Positions 1 through 9,747 of a DNA stretch of 52,709 nucleotides are shown one piece after another. This stretch comes from Chloroflexota bacterium. GTDB lineage: Bacteria; Chloroflexota; Dehalococcoidia; Lucifugimonadales; UBA2985. Every line of letters starts with the position of its first letter. Position 1 is the first letter of the stretch. The position numbers and the translations under genes are program-made. The notes under the pieces were generated by a model. It did not search any database, was not told the DNA's origin, and was given only the letters and a program-made list of their open reading frames with translations. The DNA lies in the NCBI GenBank assembly GCA_027622595.1, contig JAQBZZ010000006.1:1-52709 (forward strand), read 5' to 3'.

Positions 1-93
1 CCAAGATGGTGGACGCTATCTTGGAAAAGGTCGCTCTTTGTAAAGCCGTTATTGTAACACCACACTAGAATGGAACCGAGAGGACGAAATCCA

Positions 94-306
94 ATGTTTG
101 AGGTCATTGCGTTTTTGGTCGCAGCCGTCTTCATATATGGGATGGTCGAGTTCTATATATGGGGGATTCGAGAGGAGCAATGGCTCGCTCTTGCAGTTGC
201 CACCTTGGTAGGACCGCCTATTTTTCTTCTGGTACCGATTCTTCACGGTGGTACGAATGTGCTGGGAGCTCTGAAGCGACTCGTATTCAAGGACCACGAA
301 GGTTAG
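94..306 (+). CDS. Small hypothetical membrane protein
   Basis: ORF 70..306; internal ATG at 94 preceded by GAGAGGA SD-like sequence; two hydrophobic segments. Confidence 0.5.
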   Translation: MFEVIAFLVAAVFIYGMVEFYIWGIREEQWLALAVATLVGPPIFLLVPILHGGTNVLGALKRLVFKDHEG

Positions 307-318
307 AATCTCCCCTGA

Positions 319-600
319 TTCGCGCCTGAGTGGCACATATACTTGCCATTGGATTGCCTGTCCCAGATGTGGCTTTTGGCAGGCGAACCAGCGCTGGCCA
401 TAGAGACCGCGATGGAAGCTGTAGCCCTGGACCAGTTTCGAGAAATCAGCCACCAGCTTCTCATGCGTTCCCACGTGGCAATAGGCAATCCATCGGAAGC
501 TGTTATCGTCTATCATAGCCTTCGGGGGCTGCTTGCAGATGAGCTTGGCACCGACCCCTCGAATGAAACAGAGGCCCTTTACGTGGAGCTTCTGGGTTAA
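319..600 (+). pseudogene. Remnant of a bacterial transcriptional activator domain (BTAD, SARP/AfsR type)
   Basis: Translation ...ALAIETAMEAVALDQFREISHQLLMRSHVAIGNPSEAVIVYHSLRGLLADELGTDPSNETEALYVELLG resembles the TPR-like BTAD C-terminal part; no DNA-binding or ATPase part present; in-frame stop at 316-318. Confidence 0.6.
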
Positions 601-640
601 TTCAGCTTGTCGACTACACGTCAAGAGTTGCCAGCGGGGA

Positions 641-669
641 TTGTCTTGATATTGGTGCGTGTATATAAT
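641..669 (+). promoter_or_regulatory. Sigma70-type promoter for ilvE (TTGTCT-17-TATAAT)
   Basis: TTGTCT at 641-646, 17-nt spacer, TATAAT at 664-669, 33 nt before the ilvE ATG. Confidence 0.6.
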
Positions 670-701
670 GCCTCCAGTTTCTGGAATAAGGAGCCAAGCG
701 A

Positions 702-1640
702 ATGACCTATGCCTTCATGAACGGAGAATTTCTGCCATTAGCTGAGGCGAAGGTAGGAGTGATGACCCACGCCCTCCACTACGGCACCTCCGTCTTTGAA
801 GGTATCAGGGGGAACTGGAATCCCGAACAGGAAAAGCTGTACGTATTCCGGCTCAAGGAGCACTACGAGCGGTTTCTACAGGGCTGCAAGATAATGCGCA
901 TCAAGGTTCCACACACAGCGGAGGAATTGAGCAGCATCACCCTGGATTTGCTGGGACGGTCTGGATACCAGCAGGACATTTACATACGTCCACTGGCCTT
1001 CAAAGGTGAAGAGCGGGTGGCCATCCTCAAACTCCAGGACCTGTCTGACTCACTGGTGATATTCCCCATTCCTCTTGGTGCTTACCTTGACCTTGATGCA
1101 GCTGCCAGGTGCTGCACATCCAGTTGGCGGCGTATGGAGGACACCATGATACCCCCGAGGAACAAGATAGGGGGGCTGTACGTGAACAGCATCCTGGCCA
1201 AGACGGAGGCCACTCTGGCGGGCTTTGATGAGGCCATTCTCCTTACCAATGAGGGCTATGTCTCGGAGGGTGCAGGTGAGAATATATTCATGGTGATGAA
1301 CGGCAAGCTGATAACTCCCTCCGTCTCCGACAACATACTGGCGGGAATTACCAGGGACGCGGTGATTCGGATCGCCAAGAATGAACTGGGTTTGGAAACG
1401 ATGGAGAGAAGCATGCGGCGTAGCGAACTCTACAACGCCGATGAGTGCTTCCTCACGGGCACAGCTGCTCATCTCACTCCTGTGGGGTCTATCGATAACA
1501 TCGAGATTGGCGACGGTGAGATCGGCCAGATTACAAAAGAACTGCAGCGGCTTTACTTCGATGTCATTCGGGGCAGAATACCCAAGTATCTGCACTGGTG
1601 TACCCTCGCTTCGACCACAGCGGCAAAGGCTTCGCGCTAG
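702..1640 (+). CDS. ilvE: Branched-chain amino acid aminotransferase (PLP fold type IV)
   Basis: 312 aa; MNGEFLPLAEAKVGVMTHALHYGTSVFEGIRG, KIGGLYVNSILAKTEA, GENIFMV motifs. Confidence 0.93.
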   Translation: MTYAFMNGEFLPLAEAKVGVMTHALHYGTSVFEGIRGNWNPEQEKLYVFRLKEHYERFLQGCKIMRIKVPHTAEELSSITLDLLGRSGYQQDIYIRPLAFKGEERVAILKLQDLSDSLVIFPIPLGAYLDLDAAARCCTSSWRRMEDTMIPPRNKIGGLYVNSILAKTEATLAGFDEAILLTNEGYVSEGAGENIFMVMNGKLITPSVSDNILAGITRDAVIRIAKNELGLETMERSMRRSELYNADECFLTGTAAHLTPVGSIDNIEIGDGEIGQITKELQRLYFDVIRGRIPKYLHWCTLASTTAAKASR

Positions 1641-1732
1641 TGGCGGTAGCGGGGACTGCTTATTGTCCGAAAAGGAATACATGGTGTACTCTCTTGGCAA
1701 GTAGGTGCTTTTTGAAAGCAGGGGTTTGAAGA

Positions 1733-2176
1733 ATGACCTTAGGCCAGGAATATCTGATTCTTGTGTTCTTAGTGTGTTGCAGCGTGGTGCAGGTGGCTGC
1801 TGCCTATGGCGGGCTGAAGGGCTTGCTTTTCATAGGGAACAGGCGCTTTTCAGCCGCACTCGGTATCGGAGTGATACTGGGCTCCCTGGCGTGGTTCTTC
1901 TGGGACGGGGATAGGAATCTCCCTGACACTGGAGGAGGCATCGCCGGAGCATCCCAATTCGGTTTTTTCGTCCTCGGCGGTTTTCTAGCTCTGCTGGTTA
2001 CGTTTGCGGTTACTTCGTTCACCAATTTCAACAGGAAGTCGCTTGACAACACGGTCGACACAACTGACGGCCTGACGTCCCTTAGAGAGACCACCTTTTT
2101 TCAAGCTCTATCGAATAATCTGGGCATGGCATGGAAACTATATCGCAGGTTGACGCGGAAATATTCCTCTGGATAA
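1733..2176 (+). CDS. Hypothetical multi-pass membrane protein
   Basis: 147-aa ORF with hydrophobic segments; overlaps the following PAP2 gene by 46 nt. Confidence 0.5.
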   Translation: MTLGQEYLILVFLVCCSVVQVAAAYGGLKGLLFIGNRRFSAALGIGVILGSLAWFFWDGDRNLPDTGGGIAGASQFGFFVLGGFLALLVTFAVTSFTNFNRKSLDNTVDTTDGLTSLRETTFFQALSNNLGMAWKLYRRLTRKYSSG

Positions 2177-2721
2177 ATGGCTGGGTTGGCACCTCATCCA
2201 CCTTCGATAGGTTGGTGCAGTGGGTGGTCAGCGACTACCTGATCCCTGTGGTATTCTCCGTTGTCCTTCTGGGACTCTGGTTTGGCTGGACGGACCAGTC
2301 CATGCGGGAGCGGCATCAGAGAGGCGTGATGCTGGCTGGGATAACCGTGGGGATAGCCAGCACTTTTGTGAAGATATCCAACGTGTTCTACTTTCGTCCC
2401 CGTCCCTTTGATTCCTTGGATGTGGAGCTTCTGTTCTACCCCCCCACAGACTCCTCGTTCCCGGCCAACCCCGTTACGGTCGCAGTTGCCATGGCAACGG
2501 GTGTGTGGGTGGTTAACAAGCGCATTGGCACCGTCATGTATATAGGTGCCTTTGTATATGGGTTCTCCAGGGTTTACGCCGGAGTATTCTATCCCCTTGA
2601 TGTCGTAGGCGGGGCGGTCATTGCCATTTTGTCGACATACCTGGTGTACTTTATCCTCAGGCGCATAGAGCCGGTGCCAACCCTATGCCTCAGACTGGTC
2701 AGATTCCTCTGCATCGCCTGA
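2131..2721 (+). CDS. PAP2-family phosphatase (undecaprenyl-diphosphatase/lipid phosphatase-like)
   Basis: 196 aa; PRPFDSL...SSFPANPVTVAVAMATGVW...YAGVFYPLDVVGG follows the PAP2 motif pattern. Confidence 0.8.
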   Translation: METISQVDAEIFLWINGWVGTSSTFDRLVQWVVSDYLIPVVFSVVLLGLWFGWTDQSMRERHQRGVMLAGITVGIASTFVKISNVFYFRPRPFDSLDVELLFYPPTDSSFPANPVTVAVAMATGVWVVNKRIGTVMYIGAFVYGFSRVYAGVFYPLDVVGGAVIAILSTYLVYFILRRIEPVPTLCLRLVRFLCIA

Positions 2722-2725
2722 GAGA

Positions 2726-3499
2726 TCAGGGGCGAAAATTCCACCACTTCCGCTTTGAGGTTATCGAAGGCAAGTCCAGGTCTGGCATTTTGTCTTGAAG
2801 AATCGCCTGAGGAATATCCTCTACCATCTTGCGGGCTGCCTCATCTCCAACCACCTTTGCCGCTGCGGTTACTCCTGGTGAAAGTATAGGAGTCCTTACA
2901 CCACGCGATGTATGGCAATCCGACGCAATAATATGGACCAGGTTCTGCTGAAGAAGCTCCTTTGCGGTCTTTTGATAGTCTTTGCCCAGAGCACCAGAGA
3001 TACTTCCTGCGGTTATCTGGGTAAGAACGCCCCTGTTCACCAGGTTAGCTAGGATTTCGGAGTTTCCCTGGATAGCTAGATTTCTCTCTGGATGTACCAC
3101 TATGGGTCGTAGGCCGCTGATCTGTAATTTGAACAGCACCTCTTCTGCATAGAACGGATAGAACTCAAATGGCAGCTCAATGAGAATGTAATGGGTTCCA
3201 TCGATTGGCAAGGCCTTGCCCTGCGCCACCTGTTCCGGTGTATCCATCTCCAGGTGGTTCTCCATACCCAGGATGATCTTCAGAGACATGGACCTCGCCT
3301 GGATTTCCTGATTAAGCTGATATAGCAGGGATATTACCGCGGATATTGATGACCTCTCATTAACATCACGGTTGTGGGGAGTGGCCACAATGGTCCGCGT
3401 GCCATCCTCGTAGGCAATCAGTGCCATCTCAACCGACTCCTCCATGGTGGAGGGGCCGTCGTCTACGTCCGGGAGGATATGACTGTGCAGGTCAAGCAC
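2726..3499 (-). CDS. CpsB/YwqE-type PHP-fold tyrosine-protein phosphatase
   Basis: MLDLHSHILPDVDDGPSTMEESVEMALIAYEDGTRTIVATPH and ...IVVHPERN motifs. Confidence 0.85.
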   Translation of the reverse strand: MLDLHSHILPDVDDGPSTMEESVEMALIAYEDGTRTIVATPHNRDVNERSSISAVISLLYQLNQEIQARSMSLKIILGMENHLEMDTPEQVAQGKALPIDGTHYILIELPFEFYPFYAEEVLFKLQISGLRPIVVHPERNLAIQGNSEILANLVNRGVLTQITAGSISGALGKDYQKTAKELLQQNLVHIIASDCHTSRGVRTPILSPGVTAAAKVVGDEAARKMVEDIPQAILQDKMPDLDLPSITSKRKWWNFRP

Positions 3500-3681
3500 T
3501 GTGGGTTTCCCTCGGGATGATGAGACATTGACTCGTCGAACTGTTCAGGTTGCGTCAGCACGGCTACTTTGATGGAATTGCATGTAGCTGTCAAGGCCGA
3601 GCTTGCCTTAAAGCAATCCTAAGCTCAGACGTGAGGTTTGATAGCTTTTCCCGGCGTGTAGGGAAAAAGGCCTATCGCTTA

Positions 3682-4944
3682 TTAAATGGATGGGTCCAGC
3701 AGTGCATGGTAGGAATCCATGAGGTTATCTACCACAAGGGGCCAGCGCATGGACATAGCAGTCTTCCGTGAAGCCTCGCCCATGGCGTTCCTGATAGTTG
3801 GACTGCCGAGAAGAACGTCAAGACCATCGGCAAAGGGTTCGGGACAGCGCCACGGTATCAAGTAACCGTTCAAGCCGTCCTTCACTATGGTTGGCAGACC
3901 GCCGACCCGGGAGGCGATTACAGGAGTGCCGCAGGCCATGGATTCCAGTGCCACCAGACCAAAGCTTTCGTAATAAGAGGGAACTACGCATATGTCTGCC
4001 GCGTTATAGTAGGTTGGAAGCTCTTGCTGGTTCATTCTACCCAGAAAGCTGACACGGTCGGATATTCCAAGCTCATGGCTCAAAGACTTCAGTCGGCCCA
4101 TTTCTGAATCTTCCTCCAGGTCTCCGCCCACTATCAGGGTTTTAACAGATTCCCCTTGCTCCAGTTGGGCCACGGCCTTGAGAAGGATATCCACTCCTTT
4201 GAGGGGTTCAAGCCTGCCAACGTACAGCACCACATTGCCATCCTGAAGGCCAAGCTTCTGTCTTGCTATCTTCTGGTCCGAAGGACTGAAAAGCTCCACG
4301 TCGACGCCACAGGGGATTATCTCTATCTTCTCGTCGGGAGCGTCATAGAGCCGTATCATGGCGTCCCTTTCGTGTTGGCTAAAGACCACTATGGAGTCTG
4401 CCGATTGCATTACCTTCGTCTCCCCTGTGGTTCGCTCCGCTGGCTCTCTTTCTCCCACCCTAGCCTGACGTTTGATCTCAGACAGTGTGTGGAAGCTCGT
4501 TACGTGAGGAATGCTCCAGTGACGTGCCAGGATGGTCCCGACCAGTCCCGATAGCCAGTAGTGTGAGTGAATTAAGTCATAGGAGAGGTCGTGTTGCTTG
4601 GTATACTCAAGGAGCCTGCACACGAATTCCGGAAGGTGATAGGGTATGGTGGTCTTGTCGGCGGAGAAGCTGCCTGCGCTTATGTGGATAACCCTGGCTC
4701 TTTCTGCCACCTGCTCTATCTGTGGGTCTTTGGTGTCATGGTATCGGGTGAAGATGTCGACGTATATCCCTCTATTGCTCAATTCCTGGGCAACCTTGCG
4801 GATGTATACGTTCATGCCGCCGGTATCCTTGCTTCCCAGTTGGGCCGTAGGACACCCGTGAACACTGATTATCGCGATTCTCTTTATAGAATCACCTTCG
4901 GTTAGTGCACCAGTGAAGCAATTGTTTTGCAAAGGGTTTGCCAT
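3682..4944 (-). CDS. Glycosyltransferase family 4 (MshA/sucrose-synthase-like GT-B)
   Basis: 420 aa; GGMNVYIRKVAQELSNRG, HSHYWLSG, YVGRLEPLKGVDILL, PSYYESFGLVALESMACGTPVIASRVGG. Confidence 0.88.
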   Translation of the reverse strand: MANPLQNNCFTGALTEGDSIKRIAIISVHGCPTAQLGSKDTGGMNVYIRKVAQELSNRGIYVDIFTRYHDTKDPQIEQVAERARVIHISAGSFSADKTTIPYHLPEFVCRLLEYTKQHDLSYDLIHSHYWLSGLVGTILARHWSIPHVTSFHTLSEIKRQARVGEREPAERTTGETKVMQSADSIVVFSQHERDAMIRLYDAPDEKIEIIPCGVDVELFSPSDQKIARQKLGLQDGNVVLYVGRLEPLKGVDILLKAVAQLEQGESVKTLIVGGDLEEDSEMGRLKSLSHELGISDRVSFLGRMNQQELPTYYNAADICVVPSYYESFGLVALESMACGTPVIASRVGGLPTIVKDGLNGYLIPWRCPEPFADGLDVLLGSPTIRNAMGEASRKTAMSMRWPLVVDNLMDSYHALLDPSI

Positions 4945-4965
4945 ATAGAGTTCGTTTCAGATGGA

Positions 4966-5952
4966 CTAGTGGAGTATGGAAAGGCGGTACAGCCCCTGTC
5001 CTGTGGCTCCCAGATGCTGTTTGTAAGGCTCAGTGCCGCGGAGGAGGTCAAAGTAGTCCTTGCCCTCGCCGATGGCATTCTTCAGGCACAGTGCCTTCAG
5101 AAGGAACCCTGTCCCCAGTGCCGCGTAATCGAGGTTATGGCCGCTATTGTATAGAGATAGGACGTTGTTGTAGTCGAAACACACCGTCGCAGCGGTCCTG
5201 ACTCCGTTCACTTCCAGGAAAAAGAGATGCAGGAGACCGCGCTCGGCCATCTTCAGAGACATGTCACGGAAGAAAGCCCCTCTGTCCTCCGTCAGGAACT
5301 CGGACTTCTCCTCCCTGCTCTGTCCCATGAGGTCAAGGAAGTCATCCATAGCGTCAGATACGCCCTGGAAATCGCTCAGCTGTTGGATGTTGTAATTCAC
5401 GGATTCGTCAAGACGTCGCAGCTTGCGGCGTAACTCGTGGCGGTCCTTTTTCCTCAGTCCCATGAGGTACTCATCCCAGGTGTCCGGAAGGGTGACTCCC
5501 ATGAGATTGTCTTCTTCAATCTGCTCTACTTTGTAGCCCTTATTTTGAGCCAGGGCTGGCAGATGGCCCAGGGTTGGCGACCCTTCCAGGAGGGACTCCA
5601 GCCGGAGTTCTGACCATTCCTCGTCTTCCAGGTAGCACATGAGGGCTTGGAAGAACCCGGCCTCCTGGCCCTTTGTCACTATAAAGTCATGGATGTCCCA
5701 TAAATCGGTCCCACCCAGGAAGGTAATCAGTCCGTTGTTCTTCAGCAGGGGGGCTATTCCTATGGTGATGCCGTCTTCCATTAGCTTGACGAGTCTGAGT
5801 TCCTGACCGCTGGTCTGCATGCTTTCCCACCAGGTCTTTTGCCAATATGGGGTCAGGAATATATTGTTGGCGACACTGTTCGAGAGAAGGTGTTCCCACT
5901 CTGCCTCAATGGTCTGAAAGCTCTCTATGCTAAAGGAATAGTCCAAATTCAA
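4966..5952 (-). CDS. GNAT/FemAB-like acetyltransferase (CelD/BcsL-type)
   Basis: 328 aa; DRHELRRKLRRL...LYNSGHNLDYAALGTGFLLKALCLKNAIGEGKDYFDLLRG. Confidence 0.75.
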   Translation of the reverse strand: MNLDYSFSIESFQTIEAEWEHLLSNSVANNIFLTPYWQKTWWESMQTSGQELRLVKLMEDGITIGIAPLLKNNGLITFLGGTDLWDIHDFIVTKGQEAGFFQALMCYLEDEEWSELRLESLLEGSPTLGHLPALAQNKGYKVEQIEEDNLMGVTLPDTWDEYLMGLRKKDRHELRRKLRRLDESVNYNIQQLSDFQGVSDAMDDFLDLMGQSREEKSEFLTEDRGAFFRDMSLKMAERGLLHLFFLEVNGVRTAATVCFDYNNVLSLYNSGHNLDYAALGTGFLLKALCLKNAIGEGKDYFDLLRGTEPYKQHLGATGQGLYRLSILH

Positions 5953-6104
5953 CTCCTAAAAGGGTACAGGGTCACATTTGATGTTTTTAATATATTGAAT
6001 TTGAGGAACACTCAAACTGTGTTTTTATTTAACGTACAACTGTGATCAATGGGGACTGTAATATTTGATGCCAAAACGAGGAGTCCGATTCCCCATTATC
6101 GACT

Positions 6105-7235
6105 TTAGCAAATTGGCTCAGGATACCAGGGTATCACCTCAATGGCTTTGGCTCTCAGGCTCAATGATTCCTTGACCACCTCTTCAAGAGCCTTTTCCAT
6201 GGCCCCTAAATCCAGCGGTAGCTCTTGGAGGGGCATATCGGCTTGCTGAGAAGCCAGGTCGGGGTCTTTCAGGCCCGTGCCGGTTATAACACATACTACG
6301 CGCTTGTCGCTGAAGTCCATCCCCCCTCTGGATAACTTTGCCACTCCCGCAACGGATGCAGCCGAGGCAGGTTCCCCAAAGATACCCTCTTTGCTGGCCA
6401 GCATCTTGTAGGCTGCGAGAATCTCATCATCTGACACGGAGTCTATGATACCATCGGACTCGTCACGAGCGGTCAGTGCCTGTTTCCAACTCGCAGGGTT
6501 GCCGATTCTTATGGCTGAGGCCACTGTTTTAGGCTCTGCGATTGGCTCTCCTCTCACAATCGGAGCCGACCCCTCGGCCTGGAAGCCCATCATACGTGGC
6601 CTTTTTGTGGATTTACCCAGGCTATTGTACTCACAGAACCCTCTCCAGTAGGCGGTTATGTTGCCCGCGTTTCCAACGGGTATGAAGAGGTAGTCAGGAG
6701 CGTCTCCCAGATCGTCTACGATTTCGAAGGCTGCGGTCTTTTGTCCCTCTATACGATATGGATTCAGGGAGTTGACCAGAGTAACAGGGTATTTCTCGGT
6801 GAATGTCCGTACCATGGTAAGCGCCTGGTCGAATGTGCCGCTGACCACCATTATATTGGGTCTGAAGGCCAGGGCCTGGGCCATTTTCCCGGCGGCGATT
6901 TCGCCCTTGGGCACCAGTACGATGGTGGTCAGTCCGCAGTAGGCCCCGTAGGCTGCGGCCGAAGCGCTGGTATTGCCTGTTGAAGCGCACATAATAGCGG
7001 TGCTGCCCGCCTCGATTGCTTTTGCCACCGCCATCACCATGCCGCGGTCCTTGAAAGACCCGGAGGGGTTGCATCCCTCCAGCTTGAAATAGAGCTCGCC
7101 GCATCCAAGCTCATTGGCTATGAAGCGAGACCTGACCAGGGGCGTGTTTCCCTCTCCCATAGATATCATAGGGGTATTGGGAGTGATTTCCAGGAAATCC
7201 CGGTATCTCTTAAGGACTCCTTCTCTCATATCCAC
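6105..7235 (-). CDS. thrC: Threonine synthase
   Basis: 376 aa PLP fold II; GEGNTPLVRS, KLEGCNPSGSFKDRGM, SLNPYRIEGQKTAAFEI; adjacent to hom. Confidence 0.92.
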   Translation of the reverse strand: MDMREGVLKRYRDFLEITPNTPMISMGEGNTPLVRSRFIANELGCGELYFKLEGCNPSGSFKDRGMVMAVAKAIEAGSTAIMCASTGNTSASAAAYGAYCGLTTIVLVPKGEIAAGKMAQALAFRPNIMVVSGTFDQALTMVRTFTEKYPVTLVNSLNPYRIEGQKTAAFEIVDDLGDAPDYLFIPVGNAGNITAYWRGFCEYNSLGKSTKRPRMMGFQAEGSAPIVRGEPIAEPKTVASAIRIGNPASWKQALTARDESDGIIDSVSDDEILAAYKMLASKEGIFGEPASAASVAGVAKLSRGGMDFSDKRVVCVITGTGLKDPDLASQQADMPLQELPLDLGAMEKALEEVVKESLSLRAKAIEVIPWYPEPIC

Positions 7236-7267
7236 TATCCACGCTTTCTTGGGTCGAGGGGTCGAGT

Positions 7268-8578
7268 CTATTCCTCTACCCGCAAAAAATTGCCGATCTC
7301 TCTCACCATTTCCAGCTTCTCCAGTTCCTTCAAAGCCTGTTGGACATCCTTTTCTCGGGAAGGATGTGTAGTTATGACCAACTCCGCTGTCTGGTCTCTG
7401 TGGTCCGCCTCTTTCTGCATTACTGAGGCGATGCTTATCTGGAGATTCCCAAGTATAGCGGCCATTTGGGCAAGCACCCCGGCCTGGTCTGACACGGTTA
7501 CCCGAATGTAATAGCGAGTTACCAGGTCGGAAATGGAACGAAGTGTCATCACCCTATCCAGGGTAATAAGGCTGCTGGAGGGTAGTTCCCTGGCGATGTT
7601 CGACGCCGCTTCCAGGACGTTTCCCACCACAGCACTGGTGGTTGGCATTGAACCGGCACCGGGGCCGTGGAAAAGCACCCTGCCAACCAGGTCTCCCTCC
7701 ACTTCAACGGCATTCAACACACCATCCACCTTGGCAAGAGGCGCTTCCTTGGGGATGAGTACCGGGTGTACACGAGCCTCCAACTGGCCGCCCTCACTCC
7801 TGGCAATGGCCATCAGCTTTATGACGTACCCCAGTTCGCGTGCGTAGCGGAAGTCTCTGGCTGCGAGGCGAGAGATACCCTCCCGATATACGTCCTTGGC
7901 AGCCACCTTGGTCTGAAAGGCAAGCGAGGCCAGGATTGCCAGCTTGTAGCCGGCGTCGATTCCTTCCACATCGTTGGTGGGGTCTGCCTCGGCGTATCCA
8001 AGTTCCTGGGCCTCCTTGAGTGCCTCATCAAACTCCATGTTCTCGTAGGTCATTTTGGTTAGTATGTAGTTGGTGGTGCCATTTATAATGGCGCGGATGG
8101 CCGTTATCTCGTTGCCCCTGAGGTCCTTGGTCAACGGCCCTAGTATGGGGATGCCGCCTCCAACGCTAGCCTCGAAGAGAAGCTGGACGCAATTCTTGTT
8201 GGCAAGCTCCAACAGCTCAGGGCCGTGTTTGGCCATCACTTCTTTGTTGGCGGTGACCACAGACTTACCCTCCTGCAGGGCCTTGCGCAGATAGTCCAGT
8301 GCGGGCATTTCTCCCCCCATTGCCTCCACAACTATGTGTACTTGAGGGTCTTCCAGGATATGTGAAGGATCAGTGGTTAAGAGGCCCTTTGGCACCTCTA
8401 CGGCCCTTGGTTTATCCTGGTCCTTGACCAGGATTCGGGTGATATGAACAGCACACCCTACCTGTTTGGTAATGAGCGCACTCTTCTGTGTCAGGGCTTT
8501 CAGCACCCCGCTTCCCACCACTCCCAGGCCCAAAAGGCCCACATTTATGGACCTGTCCTTGGGGTTTACATTCTTCAT
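7268..8578 (-). CDS. hom: Homoserine dehydrogenase with C-terminal ACT domain
   Basis: 436 aa; GLLGLGVVGSGV, NGTTNYILTKM, EADPTNDVEGIDAGYKLAILASLAF. Confidence 0.95.
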   Translation of the reverse strand: MKNVNPKDRSINVGLLGLGVVGSGVLKALTQKSALITKQVGCAVHITRILVKDQDKPRAVEVPKGLLTTDPSHILEDPQVHIVVEAMGGEMPALDYLRKALQEGKSVVTANKEVMAKHGPELLELANKNCVQLLFEASVGGGIPILGPLTKDLRGNEITAIRAIINGTTNYILTKMTYENMEFDEALKEAQELGYAEADPTNDVEGIDAGYKLAILASLAFQTKVAAKDVYREGISRLAARDFRYARELGYVIKLMAIARSEGGQLEARVHPVLIPKEAPLAKVDGVLNAVEVEGDLVGRVLFHGPGAGSMPTTSAVVGNVLEAASNIARELPSSSLITLDRVMTLRSISDLVTRYYIRVTVSDQAGVLAQMAAILGNLQISIASVMQKEADHRDQTAELVITTHPSREKDVQQALKELEKLEMVREIGNFLRVEE

Positions 8579-9654
8579 TATTTGAATGCTGAGTCACGAA
8601 TTTGTTTAACCAACCAGTCGTACTGCCAGTCGCAAGCCCCGCCCGCAGACCCGCTGCCGAAGCACGAGCTTATGCGGTGGTTCCCACGCTCATCAAATAA
8701 CCACTGTTGGAGAGCGGCCTCTTTCAAACGGTTCATCATCTCAGGTTCTACGTCTTTTTCCTCTTCGAACTCGGAGACCTTGAAGAAATAGGTGAAGTCC
8801 CCGGTGCTCACCGCATCGCTTGTCTCGCCCGGCTCAAGGGCGAATATGTCTTTGTCCAGAGTACCGAAGGCACCCTCTGGGACCCAGCCGTACAAGCCCC
8901 CGTTCGCCGCGGTGTTACGGTCCTCTGAGAACGCCTCTGCCAGGGCACCGAAGTCCGCTCCAGCCTGTAGACCTACGGACACTTGTTGGACGGATTCCTG
9001 GGCCTGAGCAATGGCCTCATCTCCCTCCGACAGCCTGGAGGAAATGACTATCCAGGACAGATTGGCCTGCTTGGCGACGGTTGGGATGTCTTCACCCAGG
9101 ACTTCTCTTAGCTTGGCTCGAAGGAGAGAAGCCTCGACGAAGCTCCGATGCTCCTTTTTAGATAGGTTGGAGGTGTCGAGAAATTGCGTGTATGCCTCAT
9201 TGAACTCCCTGTCCAGTTGGTCTGGAGGAACATCAATTAGGTCTGGTGAACTGCCAATAATTCTGTCCCTTACCTCTTGGTCTACATCTGAGGAGTCCAC
9301 CGTGATGCCCTTGCTAATTGCACCGCTTCTAACAAGCTCATCTTGCTGCAACTGCTGCATCAACAGGAATGGCTCAACGCTCAGGTCAACCTGCGCGCCA
9401 AGGGCCTCCAGCCCCTTCAGGTACTTGGTCACGAAGCCAAGGGTGAATTTAGCATCATCCACCTGCAGCACCACACTTCTTGGCGGGGCGATGAAATTGG
9501 ACCAATAACCGTAAGCTGGAATGGCCAGAATGAAGAGAACGGCGATGATGCCAGCTACAATGAGCGCCCGCTGTTTGCTTTGCTCTCTTTGCAGCTTGGA
9601 CTGGTGCCGCCTCTGGCTCGGGCGAACTATTCCGGGGTTTCTCTGTCTTGCCAT
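8578..9654 (-). CDS. Membrane-anchored PpiC/SurA-type peptidylprolyl isomerase
   Basis: 358 aa; N-terminal basic region plus TM; ADFGALAEAFSEDRNTAANGGLYGWVPEGAFG parvulin motif. Confidence 0.82.
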   Translation of the reverse strand: MARQRNPGIVRPSQRRHQSKLQREQSKQRALIVAGIIAVLFILAIPAYGYWSNFIAPPRSVVLQVDDAKFTLGFVTKYLKGLEALGAQVDLSVEPFLLMQQLQQDELVRSGAISKGITVDSSDVDQEVRDRIIGSSPDLIDVPPDQLDREFNEAYTQFLDTSNLSKKEHRSFVEASLLRAKLREVLGEDIPTVAKQANLSWIVISSRLSEGDEAIAQAQESVQQVSVGLQAGADFGALAEAFSEDRNTAANGGLYGWVPEGAFGTLDKDIFALEPGETSDAVSTGDFTYFFKVSEFEEEKDVEPEMMNRLKEAALQQWLFDERGNHRISSCFGSGSAGGACDWQYDWLVKQIRDSAFK

Positions 9655-9747
9655 ATCTCTTGTTCTGTATCTACGGTAGACCTAGCACGCAGTGTGTGAG
9701 CGATGTTTCACCATCAGTAACCAACCTATACGGGTGAGAGGCGGGGG

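Noticed and set aside
49-624. 191-aa minus-strand ORF
   Set aside because: Opposite to the BTAD remnant and small membrane ORF; no recognisable domain.
1050-1700. 216-aa minus-strand ORF
   Set aside because: Antisense shadow of ilvE with no domain signature.
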